DNA of 52,444 bases from Didymodactylos carnosus (Eukaryota; Rotifera; Eurotatoria; Philodinida; Philodinidae), in contig CAJNOQ010000392.1 of the NCBI GenBank assembly GCA_905250885.1, forward strand, positions 1 through 52,444. Direction: 5' to 3'. The translations under genes were made by a program, and so were the position numbers. A model generated the notes under the pieces. The model saw nothing but the letters and a program-made list of their open reading frames with translations, was not told the DNA's origin and searched no databases. Positions 1-11,684 of the stretch are shown piece by piece; positions within the stretch are counted from its first letter, which is position 1, and the number at the start of each line of letters is the position of its first letter.

Positions 1-752
1 AACTTCACTAAAAAACGCATTTCATTGGAGTTTTATACTTTTTACTTGAATTTCTATTTCCCACTCCCCAATCTACTCGATCATCCAAAACGTGTTTCTG
101 TTTGGAAGTCAAATTATGATCTATGTAAACCGATCATTCAAAAGTGTGAAGCAGTTCTGTTTACAAAAAAACGTTATCTTATATTCATTTTTAATACGGT
201 TTTTAGAGAATTTATATAAAAAATTTCTTCTCTCATTTCTTTTTCGATAAGAAATGTATTTGAAATAATAGGTAATTTCATGAAAAAACGAAGCAATTTG
301 TAATTTTTACTAGTTTACTTTACCAATCAGTAACAGTCTGATAAAATTTGCTATATACTGGAAATATCCATATTGCAACATTTGAAATAATGTAAAATGT
401 ATCACAAATATAAAATTGAGTAGATTGTGGAGTGGGAAATAGAAATTCAAGTAAAAAGTATAAAACTCCAATGAAATGCGTTTTTTAGTGAAGTTAACTA
501 CTACACTGATTTACCGAGCTTTCGACCTGTTTATTCTTCGGTCATTTTCAAGGCGAACGACAAAAAGAAAATACGTGTACAGTCGTTCTATTTCTTCTTT
601 TCTTCTTATACTGACCACTATTTTTCTTTTTGGCATCCCCCTTCAAAATCACCTAATAATAAACTGGTCGAAAGCTCGGTAAATCAGTGTAGTAGTTAAC
701 TTCACTAAAAAATGCATTTCATTGGAGTTTTATACTTCTTACTTGAATTTGT
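1..752. repeat. Three-copy repeat, one copy inverted, plus a nested foldback
   Basis: A segment of about 76 bp starting aacttcactaaaaaacgca occurs at 1-76, as its reverse complement at about 417-496, and again in direct orientation at about 700-752. Between the last two copies, 497-540 and 660-700 are also inverted copies of each other (…ttaccgagctttcgacc / ggtcgaaagctcggtaa…), so 442-540 and 665-750 form one long hairpin. No coding potential is seen. It is probably a foldback/MITE-type element cut by the window edge. Confidence 0.8.
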
Positions 753-2194
753 ATCACAAATATGTTTCATGCTCCATCGAAATTATGTAGTTTTAAGAAC
801 CAAAACGATGCGTTTTTTCTAAGAATGAAAATTATGATCGTAATCAATTATTGTTAACTACTATTTACGGTTCGAACACAATATCTCATCGCTATGATAT
901 GAAATGAGATAGATGAGATTGACGATCTAAAAGAAATGCTGGGTACATCAAACTTATTCGTGATAACACATTGCATCAACTAGAAAATTATAACTTCAGA
1001 GGAAATAATTCAAGACACTAGACTAAAGAACACTAGTCAATATCGAGAAAATAGTATCAGAAAAGTATTGTTACAAATGGTGTATTTTCTCATGAAATAC
1101 TTATATATATATATAATAACCATTTTAAACAAAACAGAAGCTAAAATTAAAGTTGTATATGCATAAAGATATCCGCATGAAACATTTTCGAAAATCATGT
1201 TTTGTTTGTGACAGTAATAGCATAATGACTCGTTTACACATAGACTGACACATTTGAGAACAGCACAGTCTACAGGTAACAAATGGAAAGAATCTGTATT
1301 CCGAAAAAGGGCGGAATAGCCTGAGTTTGTGTGTTATTTTAACTTGATTTTTTCTGTTTTATATTTGCTTCTTGGTCATCCACAGTATGATCTAGGAGAG
1401 ATGCAGTCGGCGTAGATAGACCACATATACTAAAAAAAACGCAATTCATATTACCTCTTTTGGTTTATTTCATCAATATCAATAGTTCAGCACTTTTTCT
1501 ATTTTTACTCCTTACCACATCCCTCATGAAAATTTTCTGGATCCGTCATTGATAGCACACTGGACAATGTTATTTAATACTAGAGCGCAATGAAGAGTAG
1601 CGCACTATTGAAAATGTCAACTGAATATAAAATAAATAAATAAATACTTTCCGAAAATAATATATCACTTCATTTGACTTGATGCAAAATGTATTGTATA
1701 TTAAACACTAGAAGAGAGAAGGAGCGATCCATGCTCGATTGATTCTTAAAGTGAAAAAGACATACTTCGCTACTATTTTTTTTGTCTTATTTGGGCAATG
1801 TAAAATTTTCTTGTTGGTTGATCAAATATATGCATGAATAATGATCTTAAATCATTTGGAATATTTAGTGACCAACATATTTTCTATACGTTAATTTTTC
1901 TTCTAAAATAAGAGGAGAAATTAAAACATAAGAAATTCTACTAGAAAATTTAATAAAACTGTCATGATACTTCATTATCTTTATCTTTTACAAGTAGTAC
2001 ATCGTGTTTGTTAGGAAAAACATACATTCCTAGATGTAGATGTACATCAAAGCCTGTAGGTCAAGTTAAAAGTAAATAAATTACACAAATCTATATTTTG
2101 CATATAAATCTAATTGGATATCAAGAAAAATAATGTGTCAAATAAAAAAAAATTGCCTAGTTTGAAAACAACATCTCGGTATGAAATTTCTCGA
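753..2194. other. Intergenic, no gene seen
   Basis: AT-rich sequence of about 1.4 kb with a short TA tract near 1103-1118. The short open frames are not coding-like. It holds the 3' flank of the sulfotransferase gene, which ends at 2195 on the minus strand. I see no RNA gene or clear repeat. Confidence 0.5.
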
Positions 2195-4304
2195 TTACGT
2201 CACAACTTGTTCTCTTTGTTGTACTTTTTTATTGTATATGTCATACATTTTATCTTGTTCTGCTGATGTTATACCATAATCAAATTGTATTTCATTGTTC
2301 ACTTTTTTCCTAACCATTTCATCAAATTTTTTTGATGTATTAATATCAAAATAGTTTAACCAATCACCAATTTGACCTAAGTACACAAACAAGAAATAAT
2401 TGTAAAGATTCGATTAGATCTACGTAAAACAGTCTTAATATACCTTTTCTCATGAATGAAAAATCTTTTTTAACAAATCCATAATCTTTAAACCAATCAT
2501 AGTTGACTTTTGAATTAGTTTTCATTGATTCAAATGAACACCATTGTTCTAATTTATCTAATTGTTCGGTAGTAATTGATTTACCTAAATAAGCGGCGAG
2601 ACGACGAATAGTTGGCTGAAAATTCTAAATAAAAAACATCATAAATAATAACAAATTAAACTATTGAAATAGCATTACTTTTAGTAGTTCTTCATATGAT
2701 ACAATAAATATTGACTCTTTTAGAGAATAATAATCGTTGACATGACGCCACCATGGCGCATAATAAACTAAAGAAAAGTACAAAATATAAATAAACTGCG
2801 CATACAATTCTTTATACATAAAGGACAGGATCGAAGAGAATGCCAAGAGCCATTTTCTTATATTCTCGGTTAACGTCATACGTCTTTTTTTATCACGTTA
2901 AGAGACATTCTTCTGCATAGATTTATTTACAATTCTGAGCAAAATTATAGAAACACTTTGCTTTTGCTCGATTACAATAGCTCAGACAGTCAAAACCAGG
3001 AAAATGAAAAAAAGCCTATGGAACCTTTCGTAAAATAGATGCAATTTAACATAAGAATGTTGTTAAAAGCTCAAGACGTCTCATTTTATGCATCTAAAGT
3101 TTATTCTGTTCGACCGAATTGTGTGTAAAACGTTTCCGAGTAAACTCAGGGACTCAGTTTCGTAAAGTTCTAGCTTTTTAAAGATTCTATTCTATAACTT
3201 TTAATACTTAAGCATAACACATCCATTGTAATAGAATACTAAAAAGAATTGACAAAAAACTACCGATATTGTAAACTCATATATATTGATCTCTAGTGAA
3301 ATTTAAATTAAAATTATGTTTACCTACGTTCATCGATTAGAAATGATTCATGAAATTCATAAAATTTTCCCGTATAACCAATATCGACATTAATGGATTT
3401 CAAAAAATGGTACAGTGATACACATACATCTTTTGGATTACGATAGATATAAATTATCTAAATAAATAACAATAATAAATAAAAATGTGAAAAAAAATAA
3501 CATCATTGACGAAATAAACCTTAGCTTTTTTAAACGTATCATTAAAGACAATCGGTGGTAAATGTGTTTTCATTAGGCGTATTTTTTCCGGATATTTTTC
3601 TCGTTCATTATTCAATTCTTTCAATGAAACCGATGGCCATTCCAGAAATGAAAATCGATCTGAAATATCTTTTTGTTTTGCTTGTTCATAATTAAAATCG
3701 GATTGAATCAAATAAACAATTTCTTGAATTAACGTTATACCTAATAAAATAACAAAAATTTAATATTATCATTCAAAACTATCCTATATCTCGTTTATAT
3801 ACCTGATTTTGGAAATGCTGAACATATAATATCATTTTTATCAAATTGAAAACGTGTTAATTCTTTAAATTTTGATATAATTTGTTCGGGAAATAAATAA
3901 TCATAAATATATGCAGCTTTTTCTTTAAAATTTTTTAAATTTAACCAAATTGGTTTAAATTCTGTTTCAATTTCTTTTTCAACTTTTGCTTTTTTTTGTC
4001 GAATATAAAAATATGATATAATACCAAAAATACCCATTAAACCGAGAATAAAATTTACTGAACGAAATGCTGTTTGTAATTTTAATATTGGTGTCAATTG
4101 TTCATATTGTTGTTCAGATAATTTTACTAAATCAACTTTTTTTTCTTTATATTTTTTACCAGTTTTTACTATCTCTTTAGTATGATCAAATAATGTTCTT
4201 ATAAAATATAGACGAGATGATGTTGTTAGCGAACGAGAATGGTGATGATGATAATAATGTGAATAAACATTTAATAAACGAACTGATAAATAGCACCGAT
4301 TCAT
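2195..4304 (-). CDS. Sulfotransferase domain protein with N-terminal membrane extension
   Basis: Six coding exons on the minus strand: 4304-3803, 3740-3520, 3457-3328, 2767-2679, 2624-2444, 2376-2195. They sum to 1305 nt (434 residues) with consistent phases. Seen: a PAPS 5'-phosphosulfate loop PKSGITLIQEI across the exon 1/2 junction, the 3'-phosphate motif YIYRNPKDVCVSLYHF in exon 3, APWWRHV in exon 4, and the late RKGQIGDWLNYF motif across exons 5/6. This is the full motif order of the SULT1-like family, which moves sulfate from PAPS to hydroxyl or amino groups of small acceptors. The first ~150 residues are extra compared with a typical ~290-residue cytosolic SULT and include one hydrophobic segment (about residues 84-103) flanked by charged helices, so the enzyme may be membrane-anchored. 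For the exon 3 donor, the earlier GTAGGT is the one that keeps phase. The acceptor substrate cannot be told from sequence. Confidence 0.9.
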
Positions 4305-4876
4305 CTGAAATGAAAAAATACCTAATAATCACATTCTACTGAAACATATTCAATTTTTACAGTGATACTAATACTCGATAAGTAATTGAGGACAGTAGTC
4401 AAGTCACTCATTATATCCTTTTGTAATAGAATAAGTGTTAAACTTGCAAACAAATTGTAAAAGTATGAAAATCATAGTGATCATATTTTTATCTACAGTA
4501 AATGGTTATATATGTTTTCAAAATCTAGTATTATATGAGAAAACGTAGTTTTATTATATTACATTATATATACCAAGTTTAAAATAAGATTTAATATCAT
4601 AACATAATGATATATTGGATAAATAAAAAGATCTTACAATGCATTGTATTATTATGTTATTGTTTTAAACTCCATCATAGAAAACTTCTTTCAATATTAC
4701 AATAATGATACAAGAACATACAGCAATAGACAACAGTACGGTAGTTTGTTTATCTAAATTTTGTAAACGATAATAAATCATATTATAACAAAAAAAAATT
4801 ACTATTTACCAATGAAAAGTGCCTTTCTCTTACATTGTCACTGGTTAATGTCTTGATATTTTTATAAAAAGATTAC
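4305..4876. other. Intergenic, AT-rich
   Basis: About 570 bp between the SAYSD1 stop and the sulfotransferase start, both on the minus strand. It should hold the sulfotransferase promoter. No distinct motif can be claimed. Confidence 0.4.
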
Positions 4877-5335
4877 TTAGGTTGGTCTTAAAATTGTTCC
4901 ACCACCGTGTCTTAACTGTTTATCATAGTCTTCACCTGAGAATGTTCCTCCTATTTTCTCGAAATTTGGATTAAATACAGAATAAGCACTTAATTTTGAT
5001 CGATCACGTCTACCTAAATTCATCCAGATAATGTAAAGAAACGATATAATAAAATAAACAGCACCAAATTCTAAACGGATAAAAATAATAAACAATGTTA
5101 ACCATAAAACAATTTTTAATAACATAACAACAATGGATGAATTTGAGTCATGACTCTCCAATGGTTCTTCCTGTTGTAGATCAACATTTATAGTTGGTGT
5201 TGATCTTCTAAGATGAGATTGAGACGGAAAAATAGCTTGATGAAATTTTGACAAAAGACATGATGCAACACTAGGTGCAGAGTTGAACGATGATGGATGA
5301 TTGTTTTTACGAAATTCAGCTAATTTTTCTTCCAT
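4877..5335 (-). CDS. SAYSD1: SAYSvFN domain-containing protein 1
   Basis: Single-exon gene of 152 residues (human protein about 183). The family-defining string SAYSVFNPNFEKIGGT lies near residue 117 and is followed by an acidic/basic tail. It is preceded by a hydrophobic pair ending LEFGAVYFIISFLYIIW (about residues 70-105), which matches the membrane hairpin of the family. The start MEEKLAEFRKNN matches the conserved N-terminus, which fixes the start codon. In mammals SAYSD1 is an ER membrane protein that associates with UFM1-modified ribosomes and the translocon in quality control of stalled secretory proteins (family knowledge). The middle (about residues 13-65) is serine/proline-rich and poorly conserved. 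It lies upstream of and on the same strand as the sulfotransferase gene. Confidence 0.9.
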   Translation of the reverse strand: MEEKLAEFRKNNHPSSFNSAPSVASCLLSKFHQAIFPSQSHLRRSTPTINVDLQQEEPLESHDSNSSIVVMLLKIVLWLTLFIIFIRLEFGAVYFIISFLYIIWMNLGRRDRSKLSAYSVFNPNFEKIGGTFSGEDYDKQLRHGGGTILRPT

Positions 5336-7760
5336 CTAATTCGACGGATTTTCAAATTCTTCGGCTTAAGGAAGTCATCAAAAACGCATATCGCGACAGG
5401 TAGACTATAAAAATTAAACTGTTTTATTCGACAATCTGAGGTACCAATTAGATTTTGAATGCATGCCTTGACACAGCTGAAGTCCTGCTATAGGCAAAAA
5501 GATGTCGCTATAGTAATCACTAAATCTGAAAGTCAAATCTTCCATCAAGCGGCAAATTGCTATTGCATAGTTCAAGGAATTATTTTACAAGGGGTTACTC
5601 TTTTCCATAAGAAAAACAACAAAAAAATAAAATAAAGGTGAATAAAGTGAAAGAAGAGAAAAAAGGCTGCGGGTACAGTGAATATATAAAGCGAGGAAGG
5701 GGAAAGAGGGAATGTTGATCACTGCTATTTACCACTTCGAAACGCTCTGTTTTTTGTATATACTTTATAATGATGTAGTAAAGATCTTTGTACAAGTTTG
5801 GTTCAAATTGTATTCTGAGTAGTAATGTGTCCAAGTCAATGCCTATGTTTGAGTCACGATGAGATAAGTTGTTTAATGAGATAAGTTTTGGCTAGAACAT
5901 AGTTCGGGCATTGAAGAAAATAGTGTTCGATTGTCTCTTGTTGTTGAAATTTATATTTTTTAATTATAAGCATATACTTCAAGACTTTTTTGCTTTTAGG
6001 ATCCGTAGTTTTTCAGAAACTTTTTTTAAGCTCCCCCTAGGGTTTTTGCCCGATTTTTAAAATTTCTATAAATAGTTCATTTTTTGAGGTAGAATCTCGA
6101 ACCTTCGTTATTGGGGAGAGCATATTGAGATCTATATAGAAAACAATTTTTTGTCGTTACCGGGTGAAGACTGATGGAGAAACTTGACTTTGACTTGCTC
6201 ATACCATTTCTAGTGCAAAAAGTGTGTTTAAGAAAGCCTTGAACAGCGTTTCGCTTTAGGAAACCATTATGGATCAAAATTGTAGAAACAAAAATTGTTC
6301 AGTATCAAATTCTACATGAAACAACCGAAGGAATTTTCGAAATTCCTTAAACTTCATTTTTAAAGCCCAAAATACTAGTTTTCAAAATTTAAATTTTCGT
6401 AGGCAAAATCTAGGCGGAACTTAAAAAATTCTTAAATTTTCGTAAAATTTGGTTTTACGAATTTCAGAAATTCCTTCGGTTGTTTCACGCAGAATCTGAT
6501 GCTGAACACTTTTTGTTCCCACACTTTTGTTGCACAATGTTTTCCTGAAGCGAAACGCTATCCAAGGTCCTAGACGGTTTTGCTCTCCGGAACTCTGAAA
6601 AATCGATCTTGAAAATCTTTATTTTTTTTTCGATTTTTGACACTTCCATTTGGTTCCGTATGTGAAAATGTCTATGTGCTATGGGTTGCAGATTTTCTTC
6701 TTGCCCAGAAGAAAAAAGAAAGTAGCGTAAAAACTTGAGCGCCTTTTCTCCGCAGTATAGCGTCTCAGTATTTTCAATTTTAAGGATTCACATTCAGAAA
6801 TTTAGCGACAGCAAAGTATTATCCCATAGAAAAAAAACATGATGAACAACTTCTACACTCATATTTCCGCTTAAAAATGCTTCCCGCAGAGAAACTGCAA
6901 GCAAGATCTCGAAAACGCACACTTTTGCCCACAAAAACCCATTCTCAAAATCAGATCTGGATTTCTCCGCCAAGCTTTGTCCGGGAACGATGACAATCGC
7001 TTCACATATACATCTCGAGGCGCTCTATTTGAATTGAAAAAAGCGAAAAAGAAAAATGGAAAAATGTTTTCTGTTAGTAAAAGATGGACGATTAGTACTG
7101 ATCAACGAAGCAACGTCTAAGAGAAAGAAGTTCACTAAGTAATATAAAAGACCAGTCAATCACTTAACGGCTTGTCCAGCTAACGGTCCCCTTTTTTTGC
7201 TCATTTTCAAAAAATGATTGCAATAAAGCTACAAATTAAACAAACACCGTCTATTGGTTATAAAGTCATTATTAATTCGTGTTACTAAACGAAAATTGAA
7301 TCGAACAAATTGCTCAGTATCTCTCCTCATCTTTTCAATTAAACTTAAAAGATCCTTCACAAAAGTTATACGCTGATTAATAATTTGATACCATTGTCTA
7401 GTTAAACAGTTTAAAGCTCATAATATTTACGATAGTGTCTCGTTTTTTTTTAATACGATGGCATACTTTAAATTACTCTTTCATTCAGTTAATAGAGATA
7501 AATAGAAATGTATACATTGTATAGGTTTTACGCTCTTTTACTGTTTGAAATGAGCGGTTAAAAACCGAAATATCATCATAAACAAAAATCGTTTGCAATT
7601 ATAATTTAGTTTTTGTCAAAAATCATTGCCATTCGCCAAATAATGTTTCTTACTGTCTCCGTAGTATTTCAAAATAAATGAAGTAAAACGAAAACCCATA
7701 ATCTTGAGATTTGATTTTATTTTTGTAAAAGAATATGTACAACTATCTGACATATTTAGA
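5336..7760. other. Gene-free interval with one inverted repeat
   Basis: About 2.4 kb with no supported gene. A purine-rich stretch lies at 5590-5710. An inverted repeat is listed separately at 6236-6573. The rest is AT-rich unique-looking sequence. The short open reading frames here lack any recognisable domain. Confidence 0.5.
6236..6573. repeat. Inverted repeat (foldback), arms about 115 bp
   Basis: Left arm about 6236-6350 and right arm about 6458-6573 are reverse complements with scattered mismatches; for example ccgaaggaattttcgaaatt pairs with aatttcagaaattccttcgg. The loop is about 105 bp. It is probably a degraded MITE. No target-site duplication could be assigned. Confidence 0.7.
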
Positions 7761-8587
7761 TTATTTTCTAAAACGATGTGCTGTTGCTACCGATGAACGT
7801 GCTCGTGGACGATGAGGTTGTTGCTGATAATGATCGTTTGTTCTTTGGCTTGAATGATATGATTCTCCTCGATGATGTTTATCTGATGATCTGTGATAAA
7901 CATCGTTATATTTCCGTTGTTTTACTGATTGTTCTGTGGATTTTTGTTGATCATCAGTGTGATCATTATTACGTATCACTGATGTACTTCTTGACCGTTT
8001 ATTACTACTATTCTCATTTGTCAGAGGTTTTTGATTTTGATCTGATGTTTCAGTCTCCTTACATTTAATAATTTTTAAACCTAATTCGGGATAATGTTGT
8101 AGATCTGGTTGTTTCTCTTTGGATGATGAATCATTTGCACAAGAAAGGAGAAAAGATAATGCTGAATGCAACTGATCACACCTAAGAAAAGAAAAGATTT
8201 GCTCTATACAAAATAATTCAATATGCACGTTGTCATTAGTATTATTTTCTGTTCATACCGTATTTTGGGCAATCTAAGTTGTTCGTCATATTGTTTCAAT
8301 TTCGACTCTAACTTGTTCAAATTTGATTTTACATTTTCTACGTTATTCTGAATTGTTTGTTTTTCTCTCAGTAATTTCTGACGTTTACCACTTAATTGCT
8401 CTAATTCAATTTCTAATTGTTCATTCTCATCTTCATATGGTTTTAAGAATGCTTTCAGATTACGTTCACATTCTTCATATTGGTTTAATGCTTCTTCGAA
8501 TCGTGATGAAGATGCATCTGAATGAAATAAATCAAGCTTTAAGCAATAGAAGAAACCCATTATTATAACGAACATACCTACCATCAT
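7761..8587 (-). CDS. Coiled-coil protein with basic, low-complexity tail, unrecognised
   Basis: Three coding exons: 8587-8578 (10 nt, encoding Met-Met-Val plus one base), 8517-8259, 8181-7761. The phases close to 690 nt (229 residues). The short first exon is inferred because the long middle frame has a perfect acceptor (…ttcattcag) in front of DASSSRFEEALNQYEE and a donor GTATGT right after ATGATGGTAG. Residues about 10-95 are heptad-like and charged (QLEIELEQLSGKRQKLLREK…), a strong coiled coil. Then LHSALSFLLSCANDSS and a short HYPELGLKIIK segment follow. The last ~90 residues are Ser/Arg/His/Gln-rich (KRSRSTSV…, PRARSS). Coiled coil followed by an LGL-type segment loosely recalls kinetochore Spc25, but the globular RWD part is not visible, so I do not assign it. 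Nuclear localisation is plausible from the basic tail. Confidence 0.6.
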
Positions 8588-8892
8588 TTGTTTTGAGAAA
8601 AATTACTATCTAAAAAAATAGATTGCAGAAAATTCATTTGTATAAAAATACTTCCATTTAAATAAAGAAATGAAGAAAAAATCGTCAAGCCAGAATTGCG
8701 CATTGAAACTGGGGCATTGCACAAAAAGTCACTCGTCCAAGTTGATAGCAAGAGTGTATTATGACACGTGTAACAGTCCTCCACAGAACTTCAGACACCG
8801 TCCAACATCATACCTCGTTTCATAAACAGACTATAACAAAAAATTCGTTAGGAGCGCTCAACATTTTCTGAAGATCTTCTTGACATTTTCAT

Positions 8893-9078
8893 CAGAGGCC
8901 TGACTTTTGGGGGGCATGGGAAGGTGCACATCCCCCCCGGAAATAAAAGTTTTTGGTTTTTTCCCACGCGCAATTAAAAAACTTTTTTTCTTGCACGCTC
9001 CCAAAAAAAGTTTACGCTGCACGAGCCATAGAAAACGTTTTACACCTCTCCAAAGCTCACTCCCTATTCAGGCCTCTG
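8893..9078. mobile_element. hAT-like MITE, 186 bp
   Basis: Ends CAGAGGCCTGA… / …TTCAGGCCTCTG form about 11-bp terminal inverted repeats. Flanks attttcat (8885-8892) and gttctcat (9079-9086) match at 6 of 8 positions, as expected for an aged 8-bp hAT target duplication. It is internally G/C-rich near the left end (ggggggc…ccccccgg). No transposase is encoded. Confidence 0.6.
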
Positions 9079-10449
9079 GTTCTCATATACAGTACCCAGT
9101 GTATGCTTCACATCGAAATTCGGAAACCAAACTACAAATGTTTTCTATAAAACTCTATGAGGATTTCTTAGAGCCTAGAATAGCACTATAAGATTTTTTG
9201 AGATAAAGTGCTTTTGACACGTAAGCTTTAGTCTCATGTTGCACAGAAGTACCCAAGACCAATTTCTTGATACGTACAGTACATACAGGTATGTTGCTTG
9301 CATGAGACGGATACTGTCAACCACGAGGATTTTTTTTTCTCACTCTTTTATAAATTTCGACTGGTGTTCAATAACTACCTATTATAAGCAAAAGGTTTAA
9401 ATGAATGCTATTGCTTTCCATGATTTATTATTCCTGTGTGGAGCCTAAGATGGATACTGTGAATCAAGCACACCTGTATTGTAAAAACGGACTAATCTTA
9501 GGTAAAAAAGTGAAACCACAACTATCCATTTAAACCATCAGTATCCATAAAATACCTATTTGAAAATTTATGTCAAATACAAACTTGAAAAAAATGTTTA
9601 ACAAGTTACAGCATTACTGATCGATTAAAATACTGAAACAGCCCTTTTATCCTTTAATTTCTTCTAAAAATATTTTTTAATCTCTCATTCATCAATTTCT
9701 CAGTTCTCTTACTTTACCTCAAAATTTTCTCTAATTGCTCTTAGTGATTATGTATGGCTGTTCGCTAGGAGTAAATTGCATTATAAAATTATTTTTAATG
9801 TTTAATATTGTCTTCTTTTTTGTTAATGAATTTATTTCAAACCTTATAAGCAAGAAAGAATAAACGAGTAAGTTATAAGTGACCTCTATCTATCATCCCC
9901 TCCTGATCGTAAACTGTCTGTATGCTCAGAACCAATCATTAAAAATATTTTTTTTTGAGACGCAAATTCCTTTTGTTTTGCTTATTTTCCATCCATTTTG
10001 ATTATTTCTCTGAATACCTTGCTTGGCTGTTTTTCGCTAATTTTTTTATTAGTAACAATGTAAAAGAACTTTAAGGATCAAAGAAATTCTTGCTTGTGAC
10101 TAGATTAGCTTTTTTTTCTTTCATTAGTTAATTTGTTTTTTTATGTTATTTTACTTACTTTAAAGTTTTCGGGTTATCCAGTTCATCCGGAACATTAGAT
10201 AGAAATAACTCTCACTGAACAACGATTTGAATGTCTGTATTTTATAGTCTGAAGGTCCTATGACGGTAACACCCCCCCTCCCTCCTGCCCTTCCCTCTGA
10301 TCGGGAACTCTGCATATACTATGTAAATGTTTCATCGTTTTATGTTCTTTGACCACGCAACGAATCCCAGTATACCATAATAAAATAAGATCCTTATCTT
10401 AGTTGAAGTCGAGAACTACGATAAAAGCGTTTGTGTTCTAGATAAGATC
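9079..10449. other. Intergenic, no gene seen
   Basis: AT-rich sequence leading to the small membrane-protein gene at 10450. A C-rich tract lies at 10270-10300. Nothing else could be supported. Confidence 0.45.
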
Positions 10450-10702
10450 ATGTTCGGTGTGACTACTGCTAGAACTGCCACAAAATATGTTACGGTAAGA
10501 AGTAAAATATAGATTTCCCCGTTTTTGATCTTAATATTTACTCTATATACGTTTCGTTTAGAGATATGATCTAAGTAAGGATCGTGTGGCATTTAGTGCG
10601 GCCTTACTAATGTCTTTATTTGGTCTTGGGGTATCTGTGTATAGTACCAACAAATTATTAGCAGCACAACCAACAAAAAATATTTTGTCAAAATTAGAAT
10701 GA
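10450..10702 (+). CDS. Small single-pass membrane protein, 61 residues, unrecognised
   Basis: Two coding exons, 10450-10494 and 10562-10702, joined in phase 0 (15 codons plus 46 codons plus stop). The donor is ACG|GTAAGAAG and the acceptor TTCGTTTAG|AGATATG, with a 67-bp intron typical of this window. The product begins MFGVTTARTATKYVTRYDL, then has a hydrophobic helix at about residues 25-46 (AFSAALLMSLFGLGVSVYS), then a short polar tail ending KNILSKLE. A basic/hydroxylated N-terminus with a single helix is the layout of many small inner mitochondrial membrane subunits or SMIM-type proteins, but I do not recognise the family. A candidate poly(A) signal lies about 150 bp downstream. It is the only plus-strand gene in the first 31 kb and is likely real given splice-site and phase agreement. 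Confidence 0.6.
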
Positions 10703-10848
10703 TTAACCTTTCATTCAGCATTATCTCTTTGATACAACGTCAATCTGTCTTCCTTACCACCTCTACGTAGAATTAAAAATCAATATTTTTTCCAAAAACA
10801 AAATCAAATTAGTTTTATTATTGGTTGTTTTTCCGTAATACTGTTAAA

Positions 10849-10854
10849 AATAAA
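10849..10854 (+). terminator. Candidate poly(A) signal AATAAA
   Basis: AATAAA about 147 bp after the stop codon of the 61-residue membrane-protein gene. In sequence this AT-rich the hexamer also occurs by chance, so position is the main support. Confidence 0.35.
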
Positions 10855-11684
10855 ATGAATGCTTGTATGAACGATTGTTAGTTGCCACCTATTATGATGT
10901 TTTGATCAAGTTTTTGATTGACTTATGAATAAATAGTAACAACTTATTACTACACTTTTAATGGGAACTCAAGTAATAAAAATGAATGATAACTAAGAAA
11001 ATGCTTAATCATTCTATCAGCCAGATTTCGCATTGCCATTTGTTTTTTTCATTATAAAAAGCATTGTTGAAATGTTTCACCGCACACACTCTTTTAATCA
11101 AAACATATGATACATAAATCAATTTTAGCAAAAAAAAACAACAAAATGCTTTCAAAAGGTTAACAATTATATCTAACAGAAGAGAAAGACGGTGTTTTGT
11201 TAATGAGCTAATTCATTTTTTCACTAGTATGCCAATATAAAATGCAACACAAAATGATGTGTACATGAAGAAATAAAGATTGTTCAACAATTTTTTTTTA
11301 AGAGTACATAAAAATAGATATCATCTAAATATAAAAAAAATATACAAGCACATCCGATGAACAAAAAACAATTAACCGGCATATTCACATAATTGAAAGA
11401 GAGGATGTGAGCACTATTGGATGAAAAATTATTCATACAACAAATAAAGATAACCCTGATATTGTATAGATCGTTACGGTAAGAAGTTAATATTGCTTGA
11501 TTTAACTAAGATTAGTTGTGAAAATAAACGTGAATATCTGTCTAAATTAAACATTATTCATCCACTGTTCACGATACTTATTGTGATGAAATTAATCTGT
11601 TGATAACTTAAACTTTATTTCATTGAAAGTGTTATGTTTTCAAATTGTTCTATGAAAGACATTTGTAGAAATTTTGATTCTTTT
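10855..11684. other. Intergenic, convergent 3' flanks
   Basis: AT-rich spacer between the small membrane-protein gene (+) and the VPS54 stop (-). No repeat or gene was recognised. Confidence 0.4.

Noticed and set aside
7778..8068. 96-codon plus-strand frame opposite the coiled-coil gene
   Set aside because: Antisense shadow of the last exon of the minus-strand coiled-coil gene, which has better codon sense and splice support.
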